The notes under the pieces are model-generated. The model made no database searches and was not told where the DNA came from. It saw only the letters and a program-made list of their open reading frames with translations. This document shows, piece by piece, positions 54,951 through 64,000 of a stretch of DNA of 64,000 nt. This DNA is from Pseudomonadota bacterium (GTDB lineage Bacteria; Pseudomonadota; Gammaproteobacteria; Steroidobacterales; Steroidobacteraceae). A program made the position numbers and the translations under genes. The number at the start of each line of letters is the position of its first letter. The stretch's first letter is position 1. The DNA is taken from the NCBI GenBank assembly GCA_018240525.1, contig JAFEFN010000003.1, positions 434,001 to 498,000 of the forward strand. The letters run 5' to 3'.

Positions 54951-55087
54951 GGCCTTCCGGGAAGGCTTGACCGCACGGGGGAACGACGGGCCCTGCCCAA
55001 CAGCTCCTCTAGGCACTTTCCACGATGGTAGCCATGGGCGCTCCCGCCTAGAGTTTTAGGCACTGGCAGTTATCAGGTCGATCGACC

Positions 55088-55666
55088 ATGAAGAATTCCT
55101 TCTCCCCCACGTCTCCGGCCAGCACCGAGGATGAGTCGCGCCATGTGCTGCGTAACGGAACCATTATTGTTGTGCGGCCCATCCGGGCGGCAGATGTCGA
55201 GCTGGAGCGAAACTTCATTGAACGGCTTTCACCGGAATCGCGTCGCGCGCGCTTCCTTGCCGCGGTCAAGACTCCCAGCCGGGAGTTGCTCAAGCAGCTT
55301 ACGCAGCCCCAGCTGACAGGCGGCATCGCCTACGTCGCCCTGGTTGGCCAGGGCGTGGCGACTCAAGAGATCGGCGTGGCTCGCTATAGCAGCAGCGCAG
55401 ACCCCCGCGCCTGCGAATGCGCAGTGGTGGTAAGCGACGAATGGCAGGGCCTGGGGATCGCGACGCTGCTCATGCATAAGCTGATCGACACCGCGCGAGC
55501 CAACGGGTTTCAGCGCATGTATTCGATCGATGCCACCGGCAACCAGGAAATGCGCGAACTCGGTGCGCACCTCGGCTTCAAGTGCAGCCCGGATCACGAG
55601 GATCCGACGCTGGTCATTCATACCCTCACGCTGCAACCCGCTCCCGCAGGCGCTTCCGCAGCGTAG
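55088..55666 (+). CDS. GNAT family N-acetyltransferase
   Basis: A 192-residue protein with the GNAT fold. The N-terminal VRPIRAADVELERNFIERLSPESRRARF is of the type found in Pat-like acetyltransferases. The acetyl-CoA loop appears as VVSDEWQGLGIATLLMHKLID. It is 137 bases after hemN, past a small hairpin, so probably separate. The substrate is unknown; lysine acetylation is possible because the domain resembles that of protein acetyltransferases. Confidence 0.85.
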   Translation: MKNSFSPTSPASTEDESRHVLRNGTIIVVRPIRAADVELERNFIERLSPESRRARFLAAVKTPSRELLKQLTQPQLTGGIAYVALVGQGVATQEIGVARYSSSADPRACECAVVVSDEWQGLGIATLLMHKLIDTARANGFQRMYSIDATGNQEMRELGAHLGFKCSPDHEDPTLVIHTLTLQPAPAGASAA

Positions 55667-55750
55667 GCACAACGTCGCCTTCCCTGCCGGAAGCACCCGC
55701 GCGACGTTGCCGAACGCGAATGTGCCGGCGTCTGCGTGATGGCCGTGGGA

Positions 55751-56029
55751 CTACTTTGGCGCAGGAGGGCTGCTCGCCGCCGGCGTGGGGCTAGCTGCGG
55801 CCGGGCTGTCGTTGTGCTTCGTGTCGCGCTTCTGCTGACGACACTCGGCGCGACTCTTCTCGTCACCTGCTTTGCAGTCCTGCTTCTGCTCGCGGGAACC
55901 CTGGCGGTCGTCCCGCCTGTCATCACGGCGGTCGCCCCCGGCGGTCTGCGCATAGGTAGTTTCCGTGACCATCACTCCGGCGCCAGTCAGAAGCGCCAAC
56001 GCGGTAAGAACTGGAATCCCAAGCTTCAT
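55751..56029 (-). CDS. Small secreted hypothetical protein
   Basis: A 92-residue protein. The signal peptide is MKLGIPVLTALALLTGAGVMVTETTYAQ. The mature part is highly charged (DRRDDRRDDRQGSREQKQD) with two Cys (KDCK-like and AECR) and ends in an Ala/Pro/Ser tail. GAGGGG precedes the ATG at 56029. No family is recognised. Its periplasmic or surface location is inferred. Confidence 0.6.
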   Translation of the reverse strand: MKLGIPVLTALALLTGAGVMVTETTYAQTAGGDRRDDRRDDRQGSREQKQDCKAGDEKSRAECRQQKRDTKHNDSPAAASPTPAASSPPAPK

Positions 56030-56325
56030 GGTTAGCCCCTCAATTTGTGAACCCGGGTGCATGGCGCACGGACACACACGCTGCGCGTCGGTCACACAAT
56101 TTCGTCACCGACACAGGCAACATAGAGACCGCTGTCGAAATGAGCCACTACCCCTTGGGGAAGCAGCGTCCTGGGAAGGGCATCACCGGACCCCAATGAA
56201 TGGGCGTTACCCAGCCACAGCCCGGGCCTGTGTACTTCCGACTCGATGACAGGCAGGCGGGTGAGCGGCACCTGAGATTCACGGGGATTGCCGCGCTCGC
56301 GACCCGGTTAAGACTGCCGGGCTGC

Positions 56326-56832
56326 CTAGATCTGCGGCGGTTGCAGGCTCAGGACGGACGCTGGTATCTCGATCTTGCCCGAGTGGGAGAACGGAATCGG
56401 GGGCACGACAGCCAGATCAGGGTTAACCCAGCCGGAAACGACGTAGTCAGGCATACCTCCCTGCTGCACGCTCGAAAGAAGTCTGGGGAGCAGACTGGGG
56501 AAGCTCTGAATTACGTTAGTGGTGACCAGAGCGTCGAATGCCGCCTCCCCGTGGGCCGGCACGGTAAAGGGTTCAGTGCTCTTGCCTTCGCCCACCTGCA
56601 CACCCTGGATCTGTAGCGTGCAACTGATTGACTTTATGGGCAGCGGACGATCGTTCGGGTTGTCCACGTGCAGGCGCACCTTGAAGTTCTGTTCCTGGAG
56701 CTGCACGCCCGTGAGTTCTACGGCGACCAGCTTCACCGCCGGCGCCTGCAAGTGAACGCAAGCGCAGATGAGCGCTGTAATCCCAAGGATTGCGACCAAA
56801 GGCCGGACTTCCGGCCACTGCTTACGTTTCAT
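56326..56832 (-). CDS. LEA14-like (WHy domain) lipoprotein
   Basis: A 168-residue protein from the ATG at 56832, which has AGGACA before it; the longer frame back to 57012 overlaps no gene but lacks family character. The N-terminus is a lipoprotein signal (GITALICAC). The mature part has the LEA2/WHy pattern: VELTGVQLQEQNFKVRLHVDNPNDRPLPI and SKSISCTLQIQGVQVGEG-type sequence, with VPAHGEAAFDALVTT. Such domains are thought to protect proteins under stress or drying. The plus-strand overlap is spurious. Confidence 0.82.
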   Translation of the reverse strand: MKRKQWPEVRPLVAILGITALICACVHLQAPAVKLVAVELTGVQLQEQNFKVRLHVDNPNDRPLPIKSISCTLQIQGVQVGEGKSTEPFTVPAHGEAAFDALVTTNVIQSFPSLLPRLLSSVQQGGMPDYVVSGWVNPDLAVVPPIPFSHSGKIEIPASVLSLQPPQI

Positions 56833-57036
56833 TGTCCTGCACCGAGCGGTTTCCACTCCTTCCGAGTAGTCCCCAAGCGATGCCTGTCCGCCGGAGGTCT
56901 GCCCGGCGCGGATTCTACACCGCCCGCGACCTCCCTTCGCCCGCTGATTCGAGCTCGCCCCGCGGATGGTAGGGGCCGAAGGTGCAGCGCGCGTCTCCCT
57001 GGGAGCCCGCAATAAATTCTTCCGTCGTCGGGCGCC

Positions 57037-57561
57037 CTAGCGAGGATGACAGGTAACCTTGTAAGTGGCACCGGAATCAGGATCCATCCCGAGCCAGTTA
57101 CCCGCTTTGCCTTCCTGCCCAGGAAATATTGAGCTGTTTTGCCGATCGGCGATGCTGATCTTCTGACCGTTCTCGAGATAAGAGCCGTGAAGCTCGGTGC
57201 TGCAATGGATGATGCGCGAGTCCTGGCTCCGGATGATGATGGTGTAGACGATTTCCGTGTTGTTGTAGCCGGCAGTATTCCAACTTGCCTCCGTCGTGAA
57301 CTTGGCCGGCGGGACACCGTCCGGCGTCTTAGGCTCTGGCTCCCCGTTGACCTCCTGGATTTTCGCGGTGAGTGAGGAGGCCGGAATGTCCGAGGGCACG
57401 GACGGCTCCAGTGGCGCACTTGCCGCTGCGTCGGCCGCCGCGCTCGCCGCCGCGGCTGCCGCTGCGCCTTCCGGGGTCGTGGAAGTGGCCTCATCCGCCC
57501 GTGAGCCCGACGCGCCAAGCAACACGCCGAGCAGCGGCAAGCCAAGCCAAAGCGCCTTCAT
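57037..57561 (-). CDS. Secreted hypothetical protein, third gene of peroxidase operon
   Basis: A 174-residue protein with a signal peptide ([23 protein letters not shown]) and an Ala-rich linker (about 30-55). A C-terminal beta-rich domain follows (AKFTTEASWNTAGYNNTEIVYTIII, HCSTELHGSYLENGQ, YKVTCHPR) with two Cys. Its ATG overlaps the stop of the upstream monoheme gene, so it is co-translated with it. No family is recognised. Confidence 0.65.
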   Translation of the reverse strand: MKALWLGLPLLGVLLGASGSRADEATSTTPEGAAAAAAASAAADAAASAPLEPSVPSDIPASSLTAKIQEVNGEPEPKTPDGVPPAKFTTEASWNTAGYNNTEIVYTIIIRSQDSRIIHCSTELHGSYLENGQKISIADRQNSSIFPGQEGKAGNWLGMDPDSGATYKVTCHPR

Positions 57562-58766
57562 GGCCGATCTCCGAGAGGATCCGGTATACGAGTATGGGTG
57601 GTTTCCAGCTCCGGCGCAGCCTGGGACAGCGACCAGACAAAATCTAACGGCTGGAAGGATGGGCCGCCGCGCTGCGGGCCGTCCCGGCCTTGGAACCAGG
57701 CGGGGTCGGGGGGTCCGACATACCCTTGGCGTGCGCCACCGGGTCGGAAGATCGGCAGGCGAGCCGCCGTCCCGGCCACCGTGCCGATGGACGCACGGGC
57801 ATGGCAGGTGATGCAGGAGGCGCTTGCCTGCAGCCCCGCCTCCAGTTCCGAGTTCCCCAGCAGAGCTGCCTGGCCTGCCTTATCGACATAGGTGCTGAGC
57901 GTGCCGCGCAGGCGATAGTACTGCCAGACGGTGCCGTCGAGACCCAAGCCCCTGGGACTGAGGTTGCAGTCGGGTGCGCCGCCCCGGCACGCGAAGGTGT
58001 CCCGCGAGGGATGCAACCAGCCATCCGAACCGTCACGGAACTGGTTGTCGGCATGCTCGAAGCTGGCCCAGAACCAGTTCGGCAGGGTCTTGGCCGAGAT
58101 GTTAAGTGCCGTAAGGCCATAGAGACGGGTGCTGCCGTCCGCCAGAGTGATCGAGACCGTGTGGTATCGCGCTGAATCGGCCGGGTTGATCGGGCGCCAG
58201 GCGGCCTTCACGTGGATGCTGCCGGCAGGGAAACTCACCGTGTGGCCAGCGACGGCTTCAAGCTGCCCCCGCACGGTGTACAGATGTTGCGCGCGGACGT
58301 ATTCAAAGGACGCGCGGTTCATTCGCACTTCGACCGCCCGCATGGCATGCGCCAGCGGATCGGTAACCGGCTCCATCCGTCCGTTCACGACCTGCCTGAG
58401 ATTGGGAAAGTCACGCCGGGAGAGCACCTCGAATCGCCGTGCATCGGAGAACGGAGGCCCCTCCCAGGGGCCCGGATCAGAGCCATCGGGGCGAAAGACC
58501 TCTGCCGAGTTCTTCCAGCTTTCCCACACTACCGGCCGACCCGCACCCAGCGGCAGGCTGGAATCGGGCGCACCGCGGTTCTTGCCCGCCGGCCAGTTAA
58601 GGGCAACGAAAAGGCGCCACGCATATTCATCATCTTCCATGGCGCGCGAAGTTTCGGGCGGATTCCAGGGCCGATAGGCATCCGGTGAGGCAGCCCGCGA
58701 AATGCCGAATGCACAGGCCAGGAGCCAGGCCAACAGCATCAATCGCGGCGCCATAGCCTGCTTCAT
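57558..58766 (-). CDS. Large exported monoheme protein, family not recognised
   Basis: A 402-residue protein. A signal peptide (LMLLAWLLACAFGISRA) is followed by a long region with a WESWKNSAEVF-type motif and no heme, and a single heme motif, CITCHARASIG, at about 320. DAYRPWNPPETSRAMEDDEYAWRLFVALNWP is a notable block near the N-terminus. It overlaps the CCP stop by four bases upstream. The pairing with a diheme peroxidase suggests an electron donor or substrate-binding partner (inference). Confidence 0.72.
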   Translation of the reverse strand: MKQAMAPRLMLLAWLLACAFGISRAASPDAYRPWNPPETSRAMEDDEYAWRLFVALNWPAGKNRGAPDSSLPLGAGRPVVWESWKNSAEVFRPDGSDPGPWEGPPFSDARRFEVLSRRDFPNLRQVVNGRMEPVTDPLAHAMRAVEVRMNRASFEYVRAQHLYTVRGQLEAVAGHTVSFPAGSIHVKAAWRPINPADSARYHTVSITLADGSTRLYGLTALNISAKTLPNWFWASFEHADNQFRDGSDGWLHPSRDTFACRGGAPDCNLSPRGLGLDGTVWQYYRLRGTLSTYVDKAGQAALLGNSELEAGLQASASCITCHARASIGTVAGTAARLPIFRPGGARQGYVGPPDPAWFQGRDGPQRGGPSFQPLDFVWSLSQAAPELETTHTRIPDPLGDRP

Positions 58767-59989
58767 CGGCTTACGTCCGCGTCAACGAGCGTGTTCAGAA
58801 ACGCGATGATGTCTTCGATGTCCTGGTCCGACAGCGCGGGATCGACCCCGGGCTTACGATCCAGAGGCGGATCGTGGTCGATGTTGTCCGGCATTCCGGG
58901 CGGCAGGTCGTCGTAAAGGTGCACGCTGCCGTCCGGATTGCGCGGGTAGAATTTTTCCGGGTGCAGGTCACGCTCGTTGTAGAAGCGCAGCACGTCCCGC
59001 AGTGTGCTGAAGGCGCCGTTGTGAAAGTACGCATCCCGGATCGCGGTGTTACGCACGGTGGGCGAGCGGAAGTAGCCGCAGTATTCATGCCGGCGCGCAA
59101 AGTCGCGTCTCTCCGGGCCGCACAGACCGAGATCGTAGTAGGCAGGATCGGCGTTGGCCCGGATGCGCGGGTTGCGCGGCACTCCGACATTGACGAAATC
59201 AAAGTCTGTGAACGGCGGCGGCGTCCCCGCACGGCTCACGCCGAGGTGGCAACTGGCACAGTTGCCCTTGGCAGGGTCCTTGAACAGCTCGACGCCGCGC
59301 TCCTCCTGGTCGCTGAGCTCGACCTCTCCTCGAAGGTATGCATCGTAGCGGCTGCTGTAGGGGAAGAACTGGTCGGGTGTCAGCTGGAACGCCTCCAGCG
59401 CTCGCATCCCGGCGGCGAACGCGCGCCGTGGGTCGTCGAAGATGTGCGCACCGAAGACCTCGCGGAACAACTGCGCGTAGCCGGCGCGGCTCAGCTTGCG
59501 GGAAACGGCGGCCACGTCCTTGTTCGCCATTTCATCCGGGTTCAGCAGGGGAAGCTTCGCTTGGTCACGCAGACTGGCGGCGCGGCCGTCCCACATCAAA
59601 CCGCCGATCGGTCCGACATCCCCGTCGATGAACCGGTACTGCTCCTGAAAGGCAGGCACTGTGTGCAGATAGCGCAGCGAGGGTACGGCCCGCTTCCCGG
59701 GCCGGTCCATTCCGGGGCCTCCGACCGCGAATGCCTTGCCCGGGGGTGGACCATAAGCATAGCGGGGATCGTGGCAGGTGGAACACGACTGCCTCCCTGA
59801 TGTCGACAGGGAGGGATCGAAGAACATCAGCCGCCCTATTTGCGCCAGTCCCTCGGCCGATGCTTCCTTGACTGCGGGCGGTGTAGGTGCCGCACCCAAC
59901 GCCATAGCCGCGCCACACATCATTAGACCCGCCATGATGTGCAAGCCGGGGCCACCCCTGAGAAACCTGATGACCAAGGAGGAGTTCAC
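58763..59989 (-). CDS. Di-heme cytochrome c peroxidase (MauG/CCP family)
   Basis: A 408-residue exported diheme enzyme. Heme motifs are CSTCHDPRYAYG and CASCHLGVS. The blocks LMFFDPSLS before the first heme and FRSPTVRNTAIRDAYFHNGAF after the second are standard for the family. The listed start is GTG; the methionine at 59935 begins a better hydrophobic stretch and is a possible alternative. It leads an operon with the monoheme protein (overlapping stops) and a secreted protein. Confidence 0.86.
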   Translation of the reverse strand: MNSSLVIRFLRGGPGLHIMAGLMMCGAAMALGAAPTPPAVKEASAEGLAQIGRLMFFDPSLSTSGRQSCSTCHDPRYAYGPPPGKAFAVGGPGMDRPGKRAVPSLRYLHTVPAFQEQYRFIDGDVGPIGGLMWDGRAASLRDQAKLPLLNPDEMANKDVAAVSRKLSRAGYAQLFREVFGAHIFDDPRRAFAAGMRALEAFQLTPDQFFPYSSRYDAYLRGEVELSDQEERGVELFKDPAKGNCASCHLGVSRAGTPPPFTDFDFVNVGVPRNPRIRANADPAYYDLGLCGPERRDFARRHEYCGYFRSPTVRNTAIRDAYFHNGAFSTLRDVLRFYNERDLHPEKFYPRNPDGSVHLYDDLPPGMPDNIDHDPPLDRKPGVDPALSDQDIEDIIAFLNTLVDADVSR

Positions 59990-60618
59990 TCGCTGAGCGT
60001 TAGCAATGGTTTGGTGAAGGTCGCATGGAACGGCATCGCGACCTCACAAGATACGGGATCCTTCTTTTGCTGAGCAGATGGACCGACCCCTACTCTTCCC
60101 ATTAGGGCGCCCGCAGTACCTGCACGCTGATGCCATGGAACATAAAGCGCCGGCGCGAGACCTCGCCTACAGACATGCGCGCTGCGATGGAACGGAGATC
60201 TCTGCACGACGACACTCCATCGGCGCTGAACCTGGCGACCTACGTTCCTGAGGAGTCGGGGGCGCAATCGCAGCTGTCGGCGCGGTCCTTCGACGTCAAA
60301 GTATCCCCAAGCACCCGATCTTCCAAGCTTACACGCTGTATGCGACGGCAGGCCGCCGGGCGGGCTTCTTCGAGGACGCCGCCCCGGCCAAGCAGGTCCG
60401 GCACTACCTGCGCCGGAGCCTTTCATCTGCAGCGGTCTTGCCGGTCCGTCCGCAGCAGCGCGCGCAGGCAAGGCAAAATGGCGCGCTTCACCGCCGCAAC
60501 GGCGGCCCGCAGCGCTGCCCACCGGATACGTGATAGGGTGCCGGCCCAATGCCTACTCCACGTTAACGCGGTCCCACCCCCCCCAAAGGCGACGCCGGGG
60601 TTGGTACGGTAGTGCCCA
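59990..60618. other. Gap without a convincing gene
   Basis: About 630 bases between the peroxidase operon and the MFS gene. An antisense open frame of 187 codons is Arg/Pro/Gly-rich with no family match, a typical GC-rich shadow. No strong repeat or RNA structure is seen. Confidence 0.4.
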
Positions 60619-61920
60619 TTGGACATCAGCCCGCCCGAGAAGACCGCCGAGCAAATTGAACGCACTGGGCCGAGTAGGCGCTGGTACGTGCTCGCGGTGC
60701 TGACGTTGGCTTACGCGCTGAATATCGCAGACCGTTTCTCCATCTCGACCCTGATCGAGCCCATTCGCCTCGAACTGCATTTGTCCGACAGTGGCGTCGG
60801 CTACCTGACCGGGCTCGCCCTGGCGCTCTTCTACGTCACCATAGGTATCCCCGTAGCCGTGGCTGCCGACAGGTCCAATCGCCGCAATATCCTCGCGGCG
60901 GCCCTTGTCATCTGGTCTGCCATGACCGCCCTGTGCGGCCTTGCGCAGAACTTCGTGCAGCTGATGCTGGGTCGGTTTGGCGTTGGGATCGGCGAAGCAG
61001 GCGGGACGGCTCCCTCGACATCGATCCTGGGCGACACCTTTCCGCCGGCCCGGCGTCCGATGGCGCTAACGATTTTTGCCTTGGGCGCTTGCCTCGGAGC
61101 CTGGCTGGGCGCTTCCATCGCCGGCCAGGCTGCCCAGCAATATGGCTGGCGCGCCGCCTTCCTAGTACTGGGAATCCCTGGCCTCCTGCTCGGCCTCATT
61201 GTCCGGCTCACGATTCGCGAGCCGCGCCGCGGCGCGCTGGATACCCGGGCGCCAAGCACGCCGAGCAGTTTGAGCGACACGCTCAGGTACATCGGCACGC
61301 AGCGCTCGGCGATCCACCTCATCGTGGGAGGATCCGTCGCAACGCTATGGAGCTGGGGTCTCATGTGGTGGTCGACCGCCTTTCTACAGCGCTCGCATCA
61401 CCTCACGGTCGGGGAAGCCGGCAGCCTCCTCGGCCCCATGCACCTTGTAGCGGGAACGGCGAGTACGCTGCTCGCGAGTTGGCTCATGAGCCGACCAGCC
61501 GCGCGGGATCCGCGCTACGTCTCGCGCCTGCTCGGGATTGTCGTGGCGCTCAGCACCATTCCCTCCATCCTCGCATACTGGGTTACGTCCCAGGCGGCCG
61601 CCGTCATCCTCCTGTGGATGTTCGTGCCCGGGGTGTACTTCTACATCGGGCCCATACTGGGCCTGCTCCAGAACGTACTGCCGGCGAACATGCGGGCAAC
61701 CGGGTGCGCACTGCTCCTGTTTCTCGCCAACCTGGGAAATCTAGTGGTCGCGCCGCAGTGCATCGGATGGCTGAGCGATTGGTTTCGGCTTTCATTCGGC
61801 GCGGGCACCGAGTCCCTGCGCTGGGCATTGTTGATGCTCGGGCCGACAGGTTTCTGGGCCGCGTACCACCTCTGGACGAGTGGCCGGACCATTCGCTCGG
61901 ACGAGGTGCGTGCTACGTAG
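60619..61920 (+). CDS. MFS transporter, spinster-like
   Basis: A 433-residue permease with about 12 helices. The N-terminus reads RRWYVLAVLTLAYALNIADRFSISTLIEPIR and the motif GVGIGEAGGTAPSTSILGDTFPPARRPMA is that of spinster-type MFS proteins, associated with lipid or sugar transport in eukaryotes. TTG at 60619 is the first possible start; a stop codon lies just before it and no ATG occurs before the second helix. It is 91 bp upstream of the acylase gene. Confidence 0.85.
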   Translation: MDISPPEKTAEQIERTGPSRRWYVLAVLTLAYALNIADRFSISTLIEPIRLELHLSDSGVGYLTGLALALFYVTIGIPVAVAADRSNRRNILAAALVIWSAMTALCGLAQNFVQLMLGRFGVGIGEAGGTAPSTSILGDTFPPARRPMALTIFALGACLGAWLGASIAGQAAQQYGWRAAFLVLGIPGLLLGLIVRLTIREPRRGALDTRAPSTPSSLSDTLRYIGTQRSAIHLIVGGSVATLWSWGLMWWSTAFLQRSHHLTVGEAGSLLGPMHLVAGTASTLLASWLMSRPAARDPRYVSRLLGIVVALSTIPSILAYWVTSQAAAVILLWMFVPGVYFYIGPILGLLQNVLPANMRATGCALLLFLANLGNLVVAPQCIGWLSDWFRLSFGAGTESLRWALLMLGPTGFWAAYHLWTSGRTIRSDEVRAT

Positions 61921-62011
61921 CACCCGATACGGCGGCGACAGAAATCCGCCTGCTAAACTGAAACCTGCGGGTCGCCGCGACCAATCAATCCCATTCCAGA
62001 ACACGCCATAC

Positions 62012-64000
62012 ATGAGAATGACATACTCACTTCTGCCGTGCCTGCTCGCGATCGCTTCGCCATGCTTCGCCGCGGGGACCGCAGACCTCGGCCGGTGGCA
62101 GGAAAGAGCCAGCCACATCAGCATCAGCCGCGATGAATGGGGAATTGCACACGTCTACGGCCAGAGCGATGCCGACGCAGTCTTCGGCGCCCTCTACGCA
62201 CAGGCTGAGGACGACTTTCCGCGCATCGAAAGAAATTACCTGGTCGCCCTGGGCTGGCTTGCGCAGGTCGAAGGAGAATCCGCGGTCTACCAGGACCTGC
62301 GTGCGCGGCTTTTCGTCGATGTGGCGAGACTCCAGCGTGAGTACCGTCAGGGCCCGCGGTGGCTGCAGACCCTCATGACCGCCTGGGCCGACGGGCTCAA
62401 CTTCTATCTCTACCGGCACCCCGAGGCCCACCCGAAGCGAATCACGCACTTCGAGCCCTGGATGGCGCTTGCGTTCACCGAGGGCAGCATCGGCGGTGAC
62501 ATTGAAACGATTTCGCTGGAGAAGCTGGCGGCTTTTTACTCCGGGCAGACGGCAGGGGACGAGCCCAATAAAGTAAAACCCGGGGGCTCCAACGGGTTTG
62601 CCATTGCACCCAGGTTATCTGCCTCCGGTCACGCACTCCTGTGGATCAATCCGCACACGTCTTTCTATTTCCGCTCTGAACTTCAGATGGTCAGCGGCGA
62701 GGGACTGGACGTGTACGGCGCAGCTACCTGGGGACAGATGTTCATTTACCAGGGCTTCAACGAACACAACGGATGGATGCACACCTCCAATGGCGGAGAT
62801 GCGATCGACGAGTACTCCGAGACCATCATTCGCAAGGCGGATGGCGTCTACTACCGCTACGGCAACCGGCTGAGGAAGCTGCGCGAACAACACATCGAGG
62901 TCCCGTACCGGCGTGATGGGGCATTGCATACGCGGTCATTCACCGCCTACTTCAGCCATCACGGCCCAATCATCCGTTCGCGTGGTGAAAAATGGATCGC
63001 AATCAGGCTTTTGCAGGAGCCGGCGCTCGCCCTGCAGCAGTCCTATTTACGCACCAAGACACGAAACTTTGCCGAGTTCTACCAGACCCAGCTGCTGCGT
63101 ACCGACACATCGAACAACACGGTGTATGCCGATAGCGACGGTACGATCGCCTATTTCCACGGCAACTTCATACCGAAGCGCAATCCGCAGTTCGATTTCA
63201 CACGACCCGTGGACGGCAGCAATCCCGCCACCGAATGGCAGGGCAAGAGCGAACTGAAGGACACCATCATCATTGTCAACCCCAAGAGTGGCTGGGTGCA
63301 GAACACCAATAGCTGGCCGTTCCAGGCCGCGGGCGCCGACAGTCCCAAGCGTGACGACTACCCCGTGTATATGTGGAGCAGCGGCGAGAACCCGCGGGAC
63401 CTCCATGCGGTGGCCCTGCTAACGCCCATCCACGCGGTGACGGTTGACAGCCTGATCGCGACGGCCTACGACACTCGGCTCACGGCCTTCGATGCGCTGC
63501 TTCCCCGCCTGTTCGCGGCCTACGATCGCCTGCCACCGCAGGATCCTCTTCGCACCAGCTTGGCGCAGCCAGTGCAAATGCTGCGCGCATGGGACCGCCG
63601 CACGGCGGTGGACTCAGTGCCCACGGCCATCGCCGTTTTTTGGGCAGAAGACCTGCGGAAGGCCAGCGGCGCGGCCGCCGTGGCTGAAGACGAGCCGGTC
63701 TACCATTCCCAACTCGACCAGCTCGGTGACGAGGTGATGGTCGCTGCGCTCAACTCGGCCATCGCCCGTCTCGAGCGTGACTTCGGCAGCTGGCGTACCC
63801 CCTGGGGCGAGATCAATCGCTACCAGCGGCTCACCGGAGACGTCGTTCAGTCGTTCGATGACTCGAAGCCGAGCCTAGCGGTCGGCATGGGGCCGGCGCG
63901 CTGGGGCGCACTCGCAGCCTTTGATGCTTGGGAACCCGAGAGCACCAAGCGAATCTACGGCACCGGTGGCAACAGCTTTGCTGCGGCCGTGGAGTTCGGA
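62012..64000 (+). CDS. Penicillin acylase family enzyme (partial, runs past window end)
   Basis: At least 663 residues of an exported Ntn-hydrolase. The signal peptide is RMTYSLLPCLLAIASPCFAAG. The alpha subunit has ISRDEWGIAHVYG and AQAEDDFPRIERNYL. The autocatalytic Ser is at about residue 193 in PGGSNGFAIAP, where most relatives have SNxW. The beta part has WINPHTSFYFRSEL and GMTVGEPAxxG-type blocks replaced by FHGNFIPKRNPQF. Members cleave acyl-homoserine lactones or beta-lactam side chains. The 3' end is beyond 64000. Confidence 0.87.
   Translation, partial: MRMTYSLLPCLLAIASPCFAAGTADLGRWQERASHISISRDEWGIAHVYGQSDADAVFGALYAQAEDDFPRIERNYLVALGWLAQVEGESAVYQDLRARLFVDVARLQREYRQGPRWLQTLMTAWADGLNFYLYRHPEAHPKRITHFEPWMALAFTEGSIGGDIETISLEKLAAFYSGQTAGDEPNKVKPGGSNGFAIAPRLSASGHALLWINPHTSFYFRSELQMVSGEGLDVYGAATWGQMFIYQGFNEHNGWMHTSNGGDAIDEYSETIIRKADGVYYRYGNRLRKLREQHIEVPYRRDGALHTRSFTAYFSHHGPIIRSRGEKWIAIRLLQEPALALQQSYLRTKTRNFAEFYQTQLLRTDTSNNTVYADSDGTIAYFHGNFIPKRNPQFDFTRPVDGSNPATEWQGKSELKDTIIIVNPKSGWVQNTNSWPFQAAGADSPKRDDYPVYMWSSGENPRDLHAVALLTPIHAVTVDSLIATAYDTRLTAFDALLPRLFAAYDRLPPQDPLRTSLAQPVQMLRAWDRRTAVDSVPTAIAVFWAEDLRKASGAAAVAEDEPVYHSQLDQLGDEVMVAALNSAIARLERDFGSWRTPWGEINRYQRLTGDVVQSFDDSKPSLAVGMGPARWGALAAFDAWEPESTKRIYGTGGNSFAAAVEFG

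Noticed and set aside
54952..54966. Short inverted repeat after hemN as terminator
   Set aside because: The stem is short, the loop too small and no T-run follows.
59986..60549. Minus-strand frame of 187 codons in the gap before the MFS gene
   Set aside because: Arg/Pro/Gly-rich, no motif, no ribosome site.

Overview
The window is GC-rich, densely coded DNA. It most likely comes from a gammaproteobacterium, perhaps near the Steroidobacteraceae/Nevskiales; this placement rests on gene order and protein character, not on a search. The support is the block purA - DUF2065 - hflC - hflK - hflX - hfq - miaA - mutL - amidase - tsaE - nnr on the minus strand, followed by queG and a panC-panB-dNK-folK-pcnB operon, a typical gammaproteobacterial housekeeping arrangement. 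Region 1 (1-22.97 kb) is this core. It begins with a 5'-truncated MFS transporter, a Ste24-like M48 protease, a flavin amine oxidase and a GT39-type glycosyltransferase, and ends with divergent pcnB and a tRNA-Glu(CTC) gene. Region 2 (22.97-32.2 kb) starts right after the tRNA with a decayed lipoprotein gene, then small stress genes (DUF302, OsmC), a lipoprotein, a di-heme cytochrome c peroxidase and a MacAB-like ABC exporter with adaptor. Region 3 (32.2-54.95 kb) is a redox and oxygen-response block. It holds a Cyc2-like fused monoheme cytochrome-porin, a diheme cytochrome c4 and a Tat-exported HiPIP. It also holds a tandem universal stress protein, a FixL-type heme-PAS kinase with FixJ, a hybrid kinase, a triple-BON protein, two more diheme cytochromes, a zinc alcohol dehydrogenase and a DksA/TraR-like protein. 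It closes with a complete cbb3 oxidase cluster (ccoNOQP, orf99, ccoG, short ccoH, ccoI, ccoS, SafE-like, hemN). Region 4 (55-64 kb) has a GNAT protein, small secreted proteins, an operon of a MauG/CCP-type peroxidase with an unrecognised monoheme protein, a spinster-type MFS transporter, and a penicillin-acylase-family enzyme that runs off the end. How it may work together (inference): outer-membrane cytochrome-porin, periplasmic c4 and HiPIP could carry electrons from an external donor to the high-affinity cbb3 oxidase encoded 10 kb downstream, under oxygen control by FixL/FixJ. Sites with a TACGTA core or a related GGTAG motif lie 74-77 bp upstream of the chosen start codons of the cytochrome-porin, Usp, BON and ccoN genes, which would fit one shared regulator. 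No insertion sequence, integrase, CRISPR array or rRNA was seen.
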